Shown piece by piece: positions 1 through 7,939 of a stretch of 64,000 nucleotides of DNA (positions are counted from its first letter, which is position 1; each line of letters opens with the position of its first letter). The notes beneath the pieces are model-generated. The model ran no database searches. It was not told the DNA's origin and saw only the letters and a program-made list of their open reading frames with translations. This DNA comes from Isoetes taiwanensis. Taxonomy: Eukaryota; Streptophyta; Lycopodiopsida; Isoetales; Isoetaceae. The stretch is from NCBI GenBank assembly GCA_021234155.1, contig JAJEKV010000144.1, positions 618,001-682,000 of the forward strand, read 5' to 3'. The position numbers were made by a program, and so were the translations under genes.

Positions 1-597
1 AGAGACAACGTTAATTATAATTATGTCTATAAAACATTACTTATATAACGTTGAATAAGGTCTAATATAAAGCATATGAATGTAGTATGGATTGAATCAT
101 GGCAAGGCCCGAAGGAATTGTGTTATCAAGGCATCTACCAAAGGAAAAATAATAATTAAAGTTATAGATCGAGGAACGCCGATAACGGCATTATTATCGT
201 CGCCTAAAGAATATCCAAGGATATAACACATGCTGCTATTCTAGAGAGTTGCCCTGTCGTTAATTAAATTCCGGAATTAGTCCCACTAAGTGAGTTGATA
301 TTATCATAACAAGTTGGCCGGACTTGCTAGAGTACGTCGTGTCATTTGGTCGGTTTATTGCTAGGGGATACTAGCTTTATATATGGTTAACAGTTATCTG
401 GTTGACTATGGCAGAGAGAGGTTGACTTCCGTGGCTATGGCAAGACTGCTTACTCTGACGGCTATGGCGAGAAGAGCTTGCTCCAGTGGAGTTGTTTGCC
501 TCCACAATGTGGGTTTACCAAAGGTACGCCTGTAATTTAAATATGGAATAGATGCACTATAAATACTAGAAAAAGGATTATATCACTTCAAGAAAGA
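1..597. other. No gene recognised
   Basis: AT-rich sequence without a convincing ORF, RNA gene or repeat structure that I can identify. It probably belongs to decayed mobile DNA or intergenic sequence. Confidence 0.4.
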
Positions 598-680
598 AGT
601 TAGCTTATTGGTAAAGGTGTTGGCTTGGATGTAGAAGGTCAGGGGTTCAATCCCATGATGTACCTTTTTCTTAAAAGAAC
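598..680 (+). repeat. tRNA-derived SINE head (first)
   Basis: A polymerase III-type internal promoter is visible: an A-box-like TAGCTTATTGGT at 601-612 and a clean B box GGTTCAATCCC at about 644-654, spaced as in a tRNA. A pyrimidine-rich stretch (ctttttctt) follows. The copy does not fold into a complete tRNA cloverleaf with acceptor stem, so a SINE head is the better call. No TSD was established. Confidence 0.5.
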
Positions 681-749
681 GGCTAATTGGACAAAACAGA
701 ACATTAAATATGTATAACAAAGAAATAAAACATACATATGCTATATAAA

Positions 750-850
750 GAGAGTTGGTAAAATGGAAAGAGTGTTGGGTTGGAAGTAGGAGGTCACGGG
801 TTCTAAATGCGGGCCGAAAGGAAAAAGCTTTTTTTTTAAAAAAAAAAAAT
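750..850 (+). repeat. tRNA-derived SINE head (second)
   Basis: A second tRNA-like block lies about 150 bp after the first in the same orientation. It has a GAGTTGGTAAAATGG A-box region and a degraded B box (GGTTCTAAATGC) from 799, followed by a T-run/A-run at 828-850. The shared text (tagaaggtca/aggaggtcac, gttgg) suggests both derive from the same SINE family. Confidence 0.4.
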
Positions 851-975
851 GGACGCGTATTTTTATACGCGTGACCGTATGGGGTGCTGTTAGCGTTATA
901 CGCTAATAACTTTCGAAAAGAGACACCATATCTGCTAGCAGCACCGCTTTTGACTTTTCGCCTTGGTGTTGCCAT

Positions 976-1229
976 TTCGACCCCAGAAAACGTGTCCCCT
1001 ACGGTATTTGGGATATGCCCGAGCCGTTGGAGCTATTTTCGCCTTCATCCGAGCTACCTATAAAAAGTTATGGCCCATCTAAACCTGGGTCCTCCAACTA
1101 CACCTTTTTCCCTCCAAAATCACCCTCAACTTCCTAAACCTCAAACAATTTGTTACATCAACCTAGCACAAGACTAAATCACCGAAAAGTTAGGTTGTCC
1201 AACTAGCTTAAACTCCCACTCAACTACCT
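976..1229. other. No gene recognised; C/A-rich leader-like DNA
   Basis: Pyrimidine-rich on the + strand, with repeated CCTAAC/CTAACC-like words through about 1380. No ORF with recognisable content. It flanks the left member of a long inverted repeat. Confidence 0.3.
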
Positions 1230-1260
1230 ATTAGAGTTTTTTTGAGGTTAAATAAGGGCC
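1230..1260 (+). repeat. Left member of a 31-bp inverted repeat
   Basis: The segment beginning ATTAGAGTTTTTTTGAGG is repeated in reverse complement at 19338-19368 with one mismatch in 31 positions (T versus C). Weaker inverted similarity seems to continue outward. The pair would bound an 18.1-kb segment. I did not find a matching target-site duplication, so a terminal inverted repeat of a large DNA transposon is possible but unproven. Confidence 0.5.
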
Positions 1261-1454
1261 TCGTAAGAATATATTAGGGGGACCGCCACGTAGGATCCCG
1301 AACCTAGCTTCCCCCCTCCATACCTAACTTTCACTCTCCCCTAACCTAACTACCTAACCTCCGAACGTAACCCCGTAGCTAACTTTGCAATCATTATTTC
1401 CTAACGACCTGAATATTTGATGATTACATCTAGGATTTTCGTTTTCCCACCTTC

Positions 1455-1560
1455 GAGCTTATGCCATCGAGCTTCAGCACCATCGATCGAGCTTGCCCTC
1501 GTGCCATCGACCTTGCCATCGCGCCATCGAGCGCCAACGATCTTGCCATCGTGCCCAGGC
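1455..1560 (+). repeat. Short degenerate tandem repeat, GCCATCGA-type
   Basis: About eight imperfect copies of GCCATCGA/CATCGAGCTTG occur in 100 bp. They give a small artificial ORF; I do not treat it as coding. Confidence 0.55.
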
Positions 1561-1584
1561 AGTTTTTGAATTCGAATTATGGCG

Positions 1585-1644
1585 GATTCTTGCCAGCAAA
1601 TAGAGCGAAATTTTTCAATTTCGCTCTGTTTGTTGGCAAGAATC
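1585..1644. repeat. Near-perfect 28-bp-stem hairpin
   Basis: Arms 1585-1612 and 1617-1644 are reverse complements at 26 of 28 positions around the 4-nt loop TTTC. The left arm starts GATTCTTGCCA and the right ends TGGCAAGAATC. It lies just 5' of the transposase-like reading frame. It could be a foldback element, an RNA hairpin precursor or a transposon subterminal structure. Confidence 0.75.
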
Positions 1645-1796
1645 TTCCTAATTCTAATCTCCGCTCCGGTTCTCAGTCTTTTGCAACGTCAATGGCAAAG
1701 GTATTTGGTTTCTGAGTTGTCATTGCATTCCTTTGAGTCTTCTTCCTTCTAATACTTCTGTTTCAGGATCAAACTAATTCCGGGGGTCAATTTAGA

Positions 1797-3072
1797 GTGC
1801 AAGTGCCAAAAGAATGTCTGCCTTACAGGAATAAGTTCACTTGGAAGCAACCAATAGATGAAGATGCATTGCGAGCTTCTGGAGCCATGAATATAGACCT
1901 CTGGGCTAAAGGCCAACTGTATCCATGTGATCCTTTCACTCGAGCCCATCCAAACTTCCACTCTGCATCCAGTCTTATTGAATTTGCTTGTAAGGGACAG
2001 CAAGGGTTACTAGGTTACTGTAATAATTTGGTTAATGGTAATATTGATCCACATTTGCGTGCCATGTATAACCACTTGTATGGATTCAATTGCAAAGTTT
2101 TATCAGATGTTAATCAGCTCCAACAGGCGAACTACTTTCTGTCTCAACAATGCCGCAAGCTCAATGAATTGGAGGTAGAAAATCAGAAATTGGTGACTGA
2201 GATGAATGCACTGCAGCAAGGATGCTTTCTTGAGAATCATAGACAAGATGGTTTACATGAGTATCCTGTTTGCTTGGAATAAATCACCTCAAAGCTCTAA
2301 GGAAGCTGCCATGCATGAAGTTGAAAAGGTGCTATCTAATGTGGGACTTCATGGTGGGCACTACAAAATACTTCAAGATCCAAAGGTATCCGGCAAGGTT
2401 CCCCTGAAACCCAGTATGGGTGGTCCAAAGGCTAAGAGGTTTTTGCCTCCCGCGAAAGAGAACTTATCTGGTGTTTGGAAAGCTTACAAGGATCTTATTG
2501 CAGCTGAGGATGATCGAAATGCTCGTGGCAGATAACGCCTGAAGAAAATCAAGGCATGGCAGGGTTTCTCTGTACTGGTAAAGGAAATGCAGAAAAAGGT
2601 AGTGCAGGAAAATGATGTTGCCAAATTCCAGGAGGCAGTCACAAACTTCACTAAGTCTTTCCTGGCGGCATGGGGTGAGGCCAATTTGACTCACTATGTC
2701 CATATTCTGTTCGCACATGGCGTGTGGTTTGTCAGGGAATATGGAAGCCTGGGAATTTGGAATACACAGGGAATGGAGAAGTCCCATAAGCAAGCAAAGA
2801 ATGCATTCTTCCGTTTCACTCAACACAGAGGTTCAGTTGGGAATTCCTTGCAGCAGATGTGTCAATGGTTTTACAGAAGGATCGTGTGCAAGTGGGTGAA
2901 GAAATCACGGAACCAGAGTGAATCAACACTTGCTAAGTTGTGTAGACAAAAAACCCAACGGGAAAAAAAGAGGGAAGCTTGGTATAAGTCCGCAGCTGTT
3001 GAGCGATCAAGGGAGTGGAGATCAATGAGATGTAGGCAAGGCAAAGGTTATGTCCGTATTGAGAGCTCTTGA
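1797..3072 (+). pseudogene. Transposase-like gene, broken (family unassigned)
   Basis: Three overlapping or adjacent ORFs read as one protein. The first part (1797-2282) has a coiled-coil-like stretch near its end (NELEVENQKLVTEMNALQQ). A frameshift near 2206-2280 leads to the frame of 2206-2535, and after a single TAA (2533-2535) the same frame continues (2587-3072). The last part has a compact block with YVHILFAHG, GIWNTQGMEKSHKQAKNAF and a basic tail. This resembles the terminal catalytic block of large DDE-type transposases, but I cannot place it in a named superfamily. An upstream exon is possible (intron-like DNA 1716-1790). One frameshift plus one stop make it probably non-functional, unless they are sequence errors. 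A hairpin array follows directly. It could equally be an uncharacterised element-encoded protein. Confidence 0.4.
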
Positions 3073-3107
3073 TAACGTCTCTACTGTAAAAGAGTTGGTT
3101 TATTTAT

Positions 3108-3540
3108 CAGTTCGATAGTGCTCAGTGAGCGAAATGCTGTATTGTAAGTAAATTGGATGCATGTATTGCGCATCGTGGCCACGGTGCGAAATATGGGCCT
3201 GTAACTAAACTGGATCCACGTATTTCGCACCGTAGCCATGGTGCAAAATAGGCCCTTCAATAATTTGTAACTAAGTCGATTTCGCACGGTGGCTACGGTG
3301 CGAAATAGGCCCTTCAATATTTTGTAACTGAGTCGATTTCGCACCGTGGCGACGATGCGAAATATGGGCCTGTAACTAAACTGGATCCACGTATTTCGCA
3401 CCGTAGCCACGGTGCGAAATAGGCCCTTCAATAATTTGTAACTCAGTCGATTTCGCACCGTGGCTACGGCGCGAAATAGGCCCTTCAATAATTTGTAACT
3501 GAGTCAATTTCGCACCGTGGCTACGGTGCGAAATATGGGC
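3108..3540. repeat. Hairpin repeat array 1 (CACCGTRGCYACGGTG)
   Basis: About seven copies of a perfect palindrome with arms TTTCGCACCGT and ACGGTGCGAAA around a 4-nt loop, joined by ~35-bp spacers (AATAGGCCCTTCAATAATTTG, or GGGCCTGTAACTAAACTGG in alternate units). The array lies between the 3' end of the + strand gene ending at 3072 and the 3' end of the - strand ORF ending at 3701. The 135-aa ORF here is only a translation of the repeat. A role in 3'-end formation is inference from position. Confidence 0.85.
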
Positions 3541-3700
3541 CAGTAACTAGAGAATATTAACATATTAGAGAACATATTAACATATTAGAGAATATTTAGA
3601 GAACATATTAACACGGTATCATATGAATTATTTATGATAGATAGCAAAGGTTACTAGAGACCACGGGGCAGTATGTCCCTAGTAACCTTCCCCTAGGTTC

Positions 3701-4213
3701 CTAACCCCTTCCCCTTTCCCTTCCCCTGCGAGGGGTAACCCACGCAGCTGGGTTAGGAAACCAGAGCTCACGCGTATCCCAGTTTGATTCTTCCCACCAT
3801 ATGGGGTACCTAGTCATTAGAAAAAGTAATTCCACATGATGATACTCACGGAAGAAGAGCGGACCCAACTCCACAAAGTTGTTGTACTCGTTGTAGTACG
3901 TTCTAATAAGGCCATACATCTGTCCCTTACAAATTTCATGAATGAACTCTGATATGTATTGATCCAGAGAGTGTGCTAAATAACCAGCACGAAGAAGAGG
4001 CCTGAACTGCTATAACATCTCGTCCAGATAAGGAGGGGGTTCAAGAATTCCCCTCATTGCAAGTGTCCTATAACATTCAGATGGATTAATTTCCATCAGT
4101 GGCTCATGACCACAATCAAATCGCTCCAGAATGAAGTTGATCAACTCCATTGCAAGCTCGTTGGTGGGACTGTGGTGCAACCTCCACTCCAAGAAATGGT
4201 CAAATAGCTCATC
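3701..4213 (-). pseudogene. Unknown protein family Y, copy 1 (broken)
   Basis: Reading leftward from about 4213, a frame with EWRLHHSPTNELAMELINF is followed by ILEPPPYLDEML, a stop at 4010-4012, and then, after a frame change, LAHSLDQYISEF and a block ending WDTRELWFPNP (to 3701). Blocks in the same order recur at 5273-5640 (LEPPSDLEDRL, YSLDQYVPL, WDTRDLWL), so this is a diverged duplicate. I do not recognise the family. The protein is acidic and aromatic-rich, with no signal peptide or membrane segment visible. The shared block order shows it was a real protein; the internal stop and frame change show this copy is damaged. Confidence 0.5.
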
Positions 4214-4289
4214 AGTTTCAGGTCACACAGAATGCCTGGGGCATGCTTGCAGGCCTTCTTGAGTAGCCCAGGGAGGATTGGATCCAATC

Positions 4290-4790
4290 ATTTGCAAAAG
4301 CAAGCAAGGATCACCGACGGAGCAAGGAACAAGGAGCAGAGCAAGGAACAAGGAGCAAGAAGCAAGGAAGAAGACCAAGTAGCAAGGGACAAGGATCAAT
4401 TTCAAGTAGCAAGAAGCAAGGAACAAGGAAGATCAAGGAGCAAGAAGATCAAGGAACAAGGAAGACCAAGTAGCAAGGACGAGGAAGATCAAGTAGCAAG
4501 GAATAAGGATCAAGATCAAGTAGCAAGAAGCAAGGAACAAGGAAGATCATGGAGCAAGGAAGCAAGGAACAAGATCAAGTAGCAAGATCAAGACCAAGGA
4601 ACAAGACCAAGTAGCATGAAGTAGCACGAAGATGAAGGAGCAAGAAGCAAGGATCAAGATCAATTAGCAAAGAACACGGAACACAAGGTGAGAAGTGAAA
4701 GCAAGGTGAGAACACGAGAAGTGAAAGCAAGGTGAAAACATGGAACAAAGGTGAGAAGTGAAAGCAAGGTGAAAGAATTTATAGCTACGA
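4290..4790 (+). repeat. Low-complexity AAGGA/CAAG repeat tract
   Basis: Five hundred bases of irregular purine-rich repeats built on GCAAGGAACAAGGA and AGATCAAG, then GTGAGAAGTGAAAGCAAG units, then three or four copies of a ~30-bp AATACCAATAATGTTGAAGT unit to 4875. The ORF at 4232-4582 (ARSKEQG-type repeats) is a product of this tract. It separates family Y copy 1 from hairpin array 2. Confidence 0.8.
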
Positions 4791-4889
4791 ATCCAATAAT
4801 GTTGAAGTATAATACTAACACTGTTGAAGTATAATACCAATAAAGTTGAAGAATAATACCAATAATGTTGAAGTATTATACCCTTTGGT

Positions 4890-5075
4890 AGTGGCGAAAT
4901 AGGCCCTTCAATAATTTGTAACTGAGTCGATTTCGCACCGTGGCTACGGTGCGAAAGATGGGCCTGTAACTAAACTGATCCACGTATTTCGCACTATAGC
5001 CACGGTGCGAAATAGGCCCTTCAATAATTTGTGGCGAGGCGATTTTGCACCGTATTACGGTGCGAATATGACCAC
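4890..5075. repeat. Hairpin repeat array 2
   Basis: Three copies of the same palindrome as array 1, with the same spacers and some decay in the last copy. It lies 3' of the - strand ORF that ends at 5273 and is therefore again at a gene end. Confidence 0.8.
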
Positions 5076-5272
5076 AAATAAAACATTCACATGAGAAAAT
5101 ACAAGGAAAATGGTAGAAGAAATCATTCAATTACACTAAAAGTGTAAGATTGCCAAGATAATACATGATAATATGAGGATGTTACTTAATTACACGGAAA
5201 TCACTTGCTTATATACTTAATTTCTATGAAAATATTTATACCAGTTTATACACATATTCCAATGGAGTATCT

Positions 5273-5640
5273 TCACCTGTGATATGTACGTATTATGTGT
5301 TGTGTGCTATGTAGCCATAGGTCACGTGTATCCCAAGGAATTGTATCCCAGGTGGGGAATTTAGACAGTAACCACAGGATGTTGAAGTCAAGGGAACGGA
5401 ATAGGAGCTTACCAATATCCACAAAAGATTTGTAATGGAAGTTGTAAAGTTCAATGAGGATATAAATCCTATTCTTCTCACTAGTAGGAATGACCAGAGG
5501 CACATACTGATCCAGAGAGTAGGCCATGAAACCATGGAAAAGCATGTCCTTCAACTGTTCTAACCTATCTTCTAAATCTGAGGGGGGTTCAAGAAGTCCC
5601 AAAGCACTTAGAGTGAACCTTGCTTGACTCGAATTGATCT
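5273..5640 (-). CDS. Unknown protein family Y, copy 2
   Basis: A frame running leftward from about 5640 (PLAEINSSQARFTLSALG) into the ORF 5602-5273. It matches copy 1 block by block: EINPSECYRTLA / EINSSQARFTLS, LEPPPYLDEM / LEPPSDLEDR, HSLDQYI / YSLDQYV, FVELGPLFFRE / FVDIGKLLFRS, WDTRELW / WDTRDLW. This copy is less damaged, but its true start is not clear; it may extend rightward or be an exon. Function is unknown. Hairpin array 2 lies just past its stop. Confidence 0.5.
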
Positions 5641-6016
5641 CCGCCAGTGGAGGGAGACATGCACTGTAATGCTGCTACAGTGCATGTCAATAATTTTGTT
5701 CGATATAAGTACGGCTCTACTCAATGCAGAAGCATCCATTTGCTATGTCTCGGCCTGGTTATTTTCTACCTTGCCTCCTCGTCCCGAAGATATGGACTCC
5801 ATTACTTGCACTATGACATATAATGATCTTTATAGATGTTCTCAGAGGGGTATCCCCCTTGATCCCTGGCTGGAAGGAGTAGCAGAGGGTCGAAATCGTT
5901 CTTCCGGAGGGTTTTATCGTGTTGTTATCCACCTTTGGAGGGTTCCAGAGCGTCGCGTCTATGAGATTAATCACATCACTCAACTACCTGCTTATGATGA
6001 TCCCGATTGCGAATGA
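5624..6016 (+). CDS. Small unknown ORF (130 aa)
   Basis: A + strand ORF partly overlapping the 5' end of family Y copy 2 in the opposite strand. The C-terminal two thirds look protein-like (PRPEDMDSITCTMTYNDLY, PLDPWLEGVAEGRNRSSGGF, WRVPERRVYEI). No family recognised. It ends 210 bp before hairpin array 3, with the H3-fold gene converging from the other side, so it fits the pattern of one array per gene end. The first ~40 residues may be spurious because they overlap antisense coding sequence. Confidence 0.35.
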   Translation: MTRIDLRQWRETCTVMLLQCMSIILFDISTALLNAEASICYVSAWLFSTLPPRPEDMDSITCTMTYNDLYRCSQRGIPLDPWLEGVAEGRNRSSGGFYRVVIHLWRVPERRVYEINHITQLPAYDDPDCE

Positions 6017-6224
6017 ACTTCTGCATTCATGTATGCTATGCCTCTTATATGAGTTCTAAGTATATGCTATGCCTCTTATATGAGTTATAAGTATGTAACC
6101 ATAAGTGATACATGTGATCCGTCTATTTACCGCACATTTTCAATTTGGAAAGCTCTTGGCCATTTTCCTTACATGTAGATTCTAAATTCAGCCAAAGCAT
6201 TCTCTTCAGTAGTGTGTGGAATAA

Positions 6225-6372
6225 AACATTTTGCTAACCGTAGTCACGGTGCAAAATTGTGCCCTCCAAAAACTTTGGAACTACTATTTTTGCACCGTGG
6301 CCACGGTGCGAATAGACCTTCCCACAGAATGTGGAATAGTCATTTTCGCACCGTGCCCACGGTCAACACTAG
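6225..6372. repeat. Hairpin repeat array 3
   Basis: Three copies of the CACCGTRGCYACGGTG-type palindrome with altered spacers (TGTGCCCTCCAAAAACTTTGG, then AGACCTTCCCACAGAATGTGG). It lies between two convergent ORFs ending at 6016 (+) and 6496 (-). Confidence 0.8.
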
Positions 6373-6495
6373 TAGATAAATACACAGCCGCAATAAATAG
6401 AATAGCAAATAATTACAGATAAATATAAAACACTCATCACGATAAATATTAAGACACTCATATATTAACAATAAAAAAAGGGTTACAAAAGGATG

Positions 6496-6819
6496 CTAAG
6501 GGAGGCATCCACGGAAGTATCTAGCTAAGGCATAGTCCCTGTCCTGCACAGTAACACGTCCTTTGTGCACACAACAGCGGACACTGTCCTCAAAGAGGCT
6601 AATTAGATGAGCCTCTGCTGCCTCTTGCAGTATATCCAAGGCCTCTGCTTGGATTCTATTCACCTCTTCCTCCACCATCGGGACGAAGTCTGGTGCTCTG
6701 TTCCTCCTCTTCCTCCTTGATTCCTTCCTCCTGTCAATAATGGCCTGCATCTCGTACCTAACCATTCTAGCGAAGGCAAGCTTGGGAATCAGAGGCTGGG
6801 TGCGTGCCTGCCAGCTCAT
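6496..6819 (-). CDS. Histone H3-fold protein (short, loop-1 insertion)
   Basis: 107 aa. The frame contains LIPKLAFARMVRYEM (histone H3 alpha-1 entry; canonical H3 has LIRKLPFQRLVREI), then a ~20-residue very basic/acidic insertion (RRKESRRKRRNRAP), then DILQEAAEAHLISLFED (alpha-2; QEAAEAYLVGLFED in H3), a VHKGRVTV loop and DYALARYFRG (alpha-3; DIQLARRIRG in H3). The insertion falls in loop 1, between alpha-1 and alpha-2. The alpha-N helix is shortened (SWQARTQP) and no ARTK tail is joined in frame; upstream exons or a frameshift are possible. The DNA-gripping loop-2 HAKR is changed to HKGR. It is not a replication-type H3 or obviously CENH3. It probably acts as a nucleosomal or decoy H3 variant of mobile DNA; this is inference. 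Confidence 0.75.
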   Translation of the reverse strand: MSWQARTQPLIPKLAFARMVRYEMQAIIDRRKESRRKRRNRAPDFVPMVEEEVNRIQAEALDILQEAAEAHLISLFEDSVRCCVHKGRVTVQDRDYALARYFRGCLP

Positions 6820-7180
6820 TACACAAGAACTGGAATGGTCGTGCCTCCGTGCCGGACATGGATGACATCAACCTGGGCCACATGACGTATGACCCGACGG
6901 CTTCCTCCATTGTCTCCGCTCCAGGGGTGGGGAAGGGCAGGCTGGCTATTGGATCCAGAGCTGTGTCCACTGATACCACAATACACACACTCACCCCGGT
7001 TTTTGGTCCACTGTTGAAAACATCAGTTTTGGTAGGTCTACATATCCTGTTTTCAAAGAATCCTACATGTGGATTTGTGGAGGTATGGTTTTGTTCGATA
7101 ATGGTGTTCTTTTTTCAGTGGACTAAAACATCCACTGTTGTTTTGTAGTTTCTTCTATTGTGACATGTCATTTTATAATA
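6820..7180. promoter_or_regulatory. 5' region of the H3-fold gene, undefined
   Basis: On the - strand this would be the upstream region of the 6819 start. An ORF of 75 codons (6767-6994) in another frame overlaps it and could be an upstream exon or a frameshifted N-terminus. No clear TATA box was identified. Confidence 0.2.
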
Positions 7181-7184
7181 CAAT

Positions 7185-7720
7185 CCACTGTAGGAAAGAA
7201 TACTTGAATTTCTACATGTCTAATAATTCTATTGTCACATGTCTTTATAGAAGTAGGAAAGAATATTTGATTCTCTACATGTCGTATGCTTCCATGTCAC
7301 ATGTCTTTATAGTAGTAGGACAGAGTACTTTATTTGCTAAGGCATTGTAGGAAAGAATACATGAATTACGACATGTGTAATACTTCTATTGTCACATGTC
7401 TTTATAGAAGTAGGAAAGAATACTTGATTCTCTACATGTCGTATGCTTCCATGTCACATGTCTTTATAGTAGTAGGACAGAGTACTTTATTTGCTAAGGC
7501 ATTGTAGGAAAGAATACATGAATTACGACATGTGTAATACTTCTATTGTCACATGTCTTTATAGAAGTAGGAAAGAATACTTGATTCTCTACATGTCGTA
7601 TGCTTCCACTTGATTCTCTACATGTCCTATCCTTCCATATCACGGGTCTTTATAGTGGTAGGACAGAGTACTTGATTTGCTACATGTGATGCACGTGCAC
7701 GATCACATGTCCTTATACTA
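7185..7720. repeat. 157-bp tandem repeats
   Basis: About three and a half copies of a unit containing GAAAGAATAC, CATGTCACATGTC and TAGTAGGACAGAGTAC; GAAAGAATACATGAATTACG recurs at 7351 and 7508 (period 157). The unit contains palindromic ACATGT words. The array lies upstream of the H3-fold gene. Confidence 0.85.
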
Positions 7721-7939
7721 GTATTCCATGTAAGACAAGTTACTCCTCCTAGTTTGATTTATTTTCCTCCTAGTTTTGCAATTAAAAGTGTAGAGCGCCT
7801 TATACAGTAGCAAAATTGTTTGGGGTCACTCGGATTGGCGACTAGATCAAAACTCTGTTATTTCAGTTCTCATGGCTCCCCATGCATGTTTAGAAATGGT
7901 CCACCTAGTTATCAAAGAAGTCGAACCACGTTTTGGCCT

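Noticed and set aside
583-975. 130-codon - strand ORF
   Set aside because: It crosses SINE-like sequence, homopolymers and low-complexity DNA; the protein has runs of K and F and no recognisable content.
3108-3540. Possible CRISPR-like array
   Set aside because: The repeats are palindromic and regular, but the spacers are themselves repeats, not unique, and the DNA is plant nuclear with no cas genes.
4232-4582. 116-codon ORF rich in ARSKEQG
   Set aside because: Direct product of the purine-rich tandem repeat; no independent evidence of coding.
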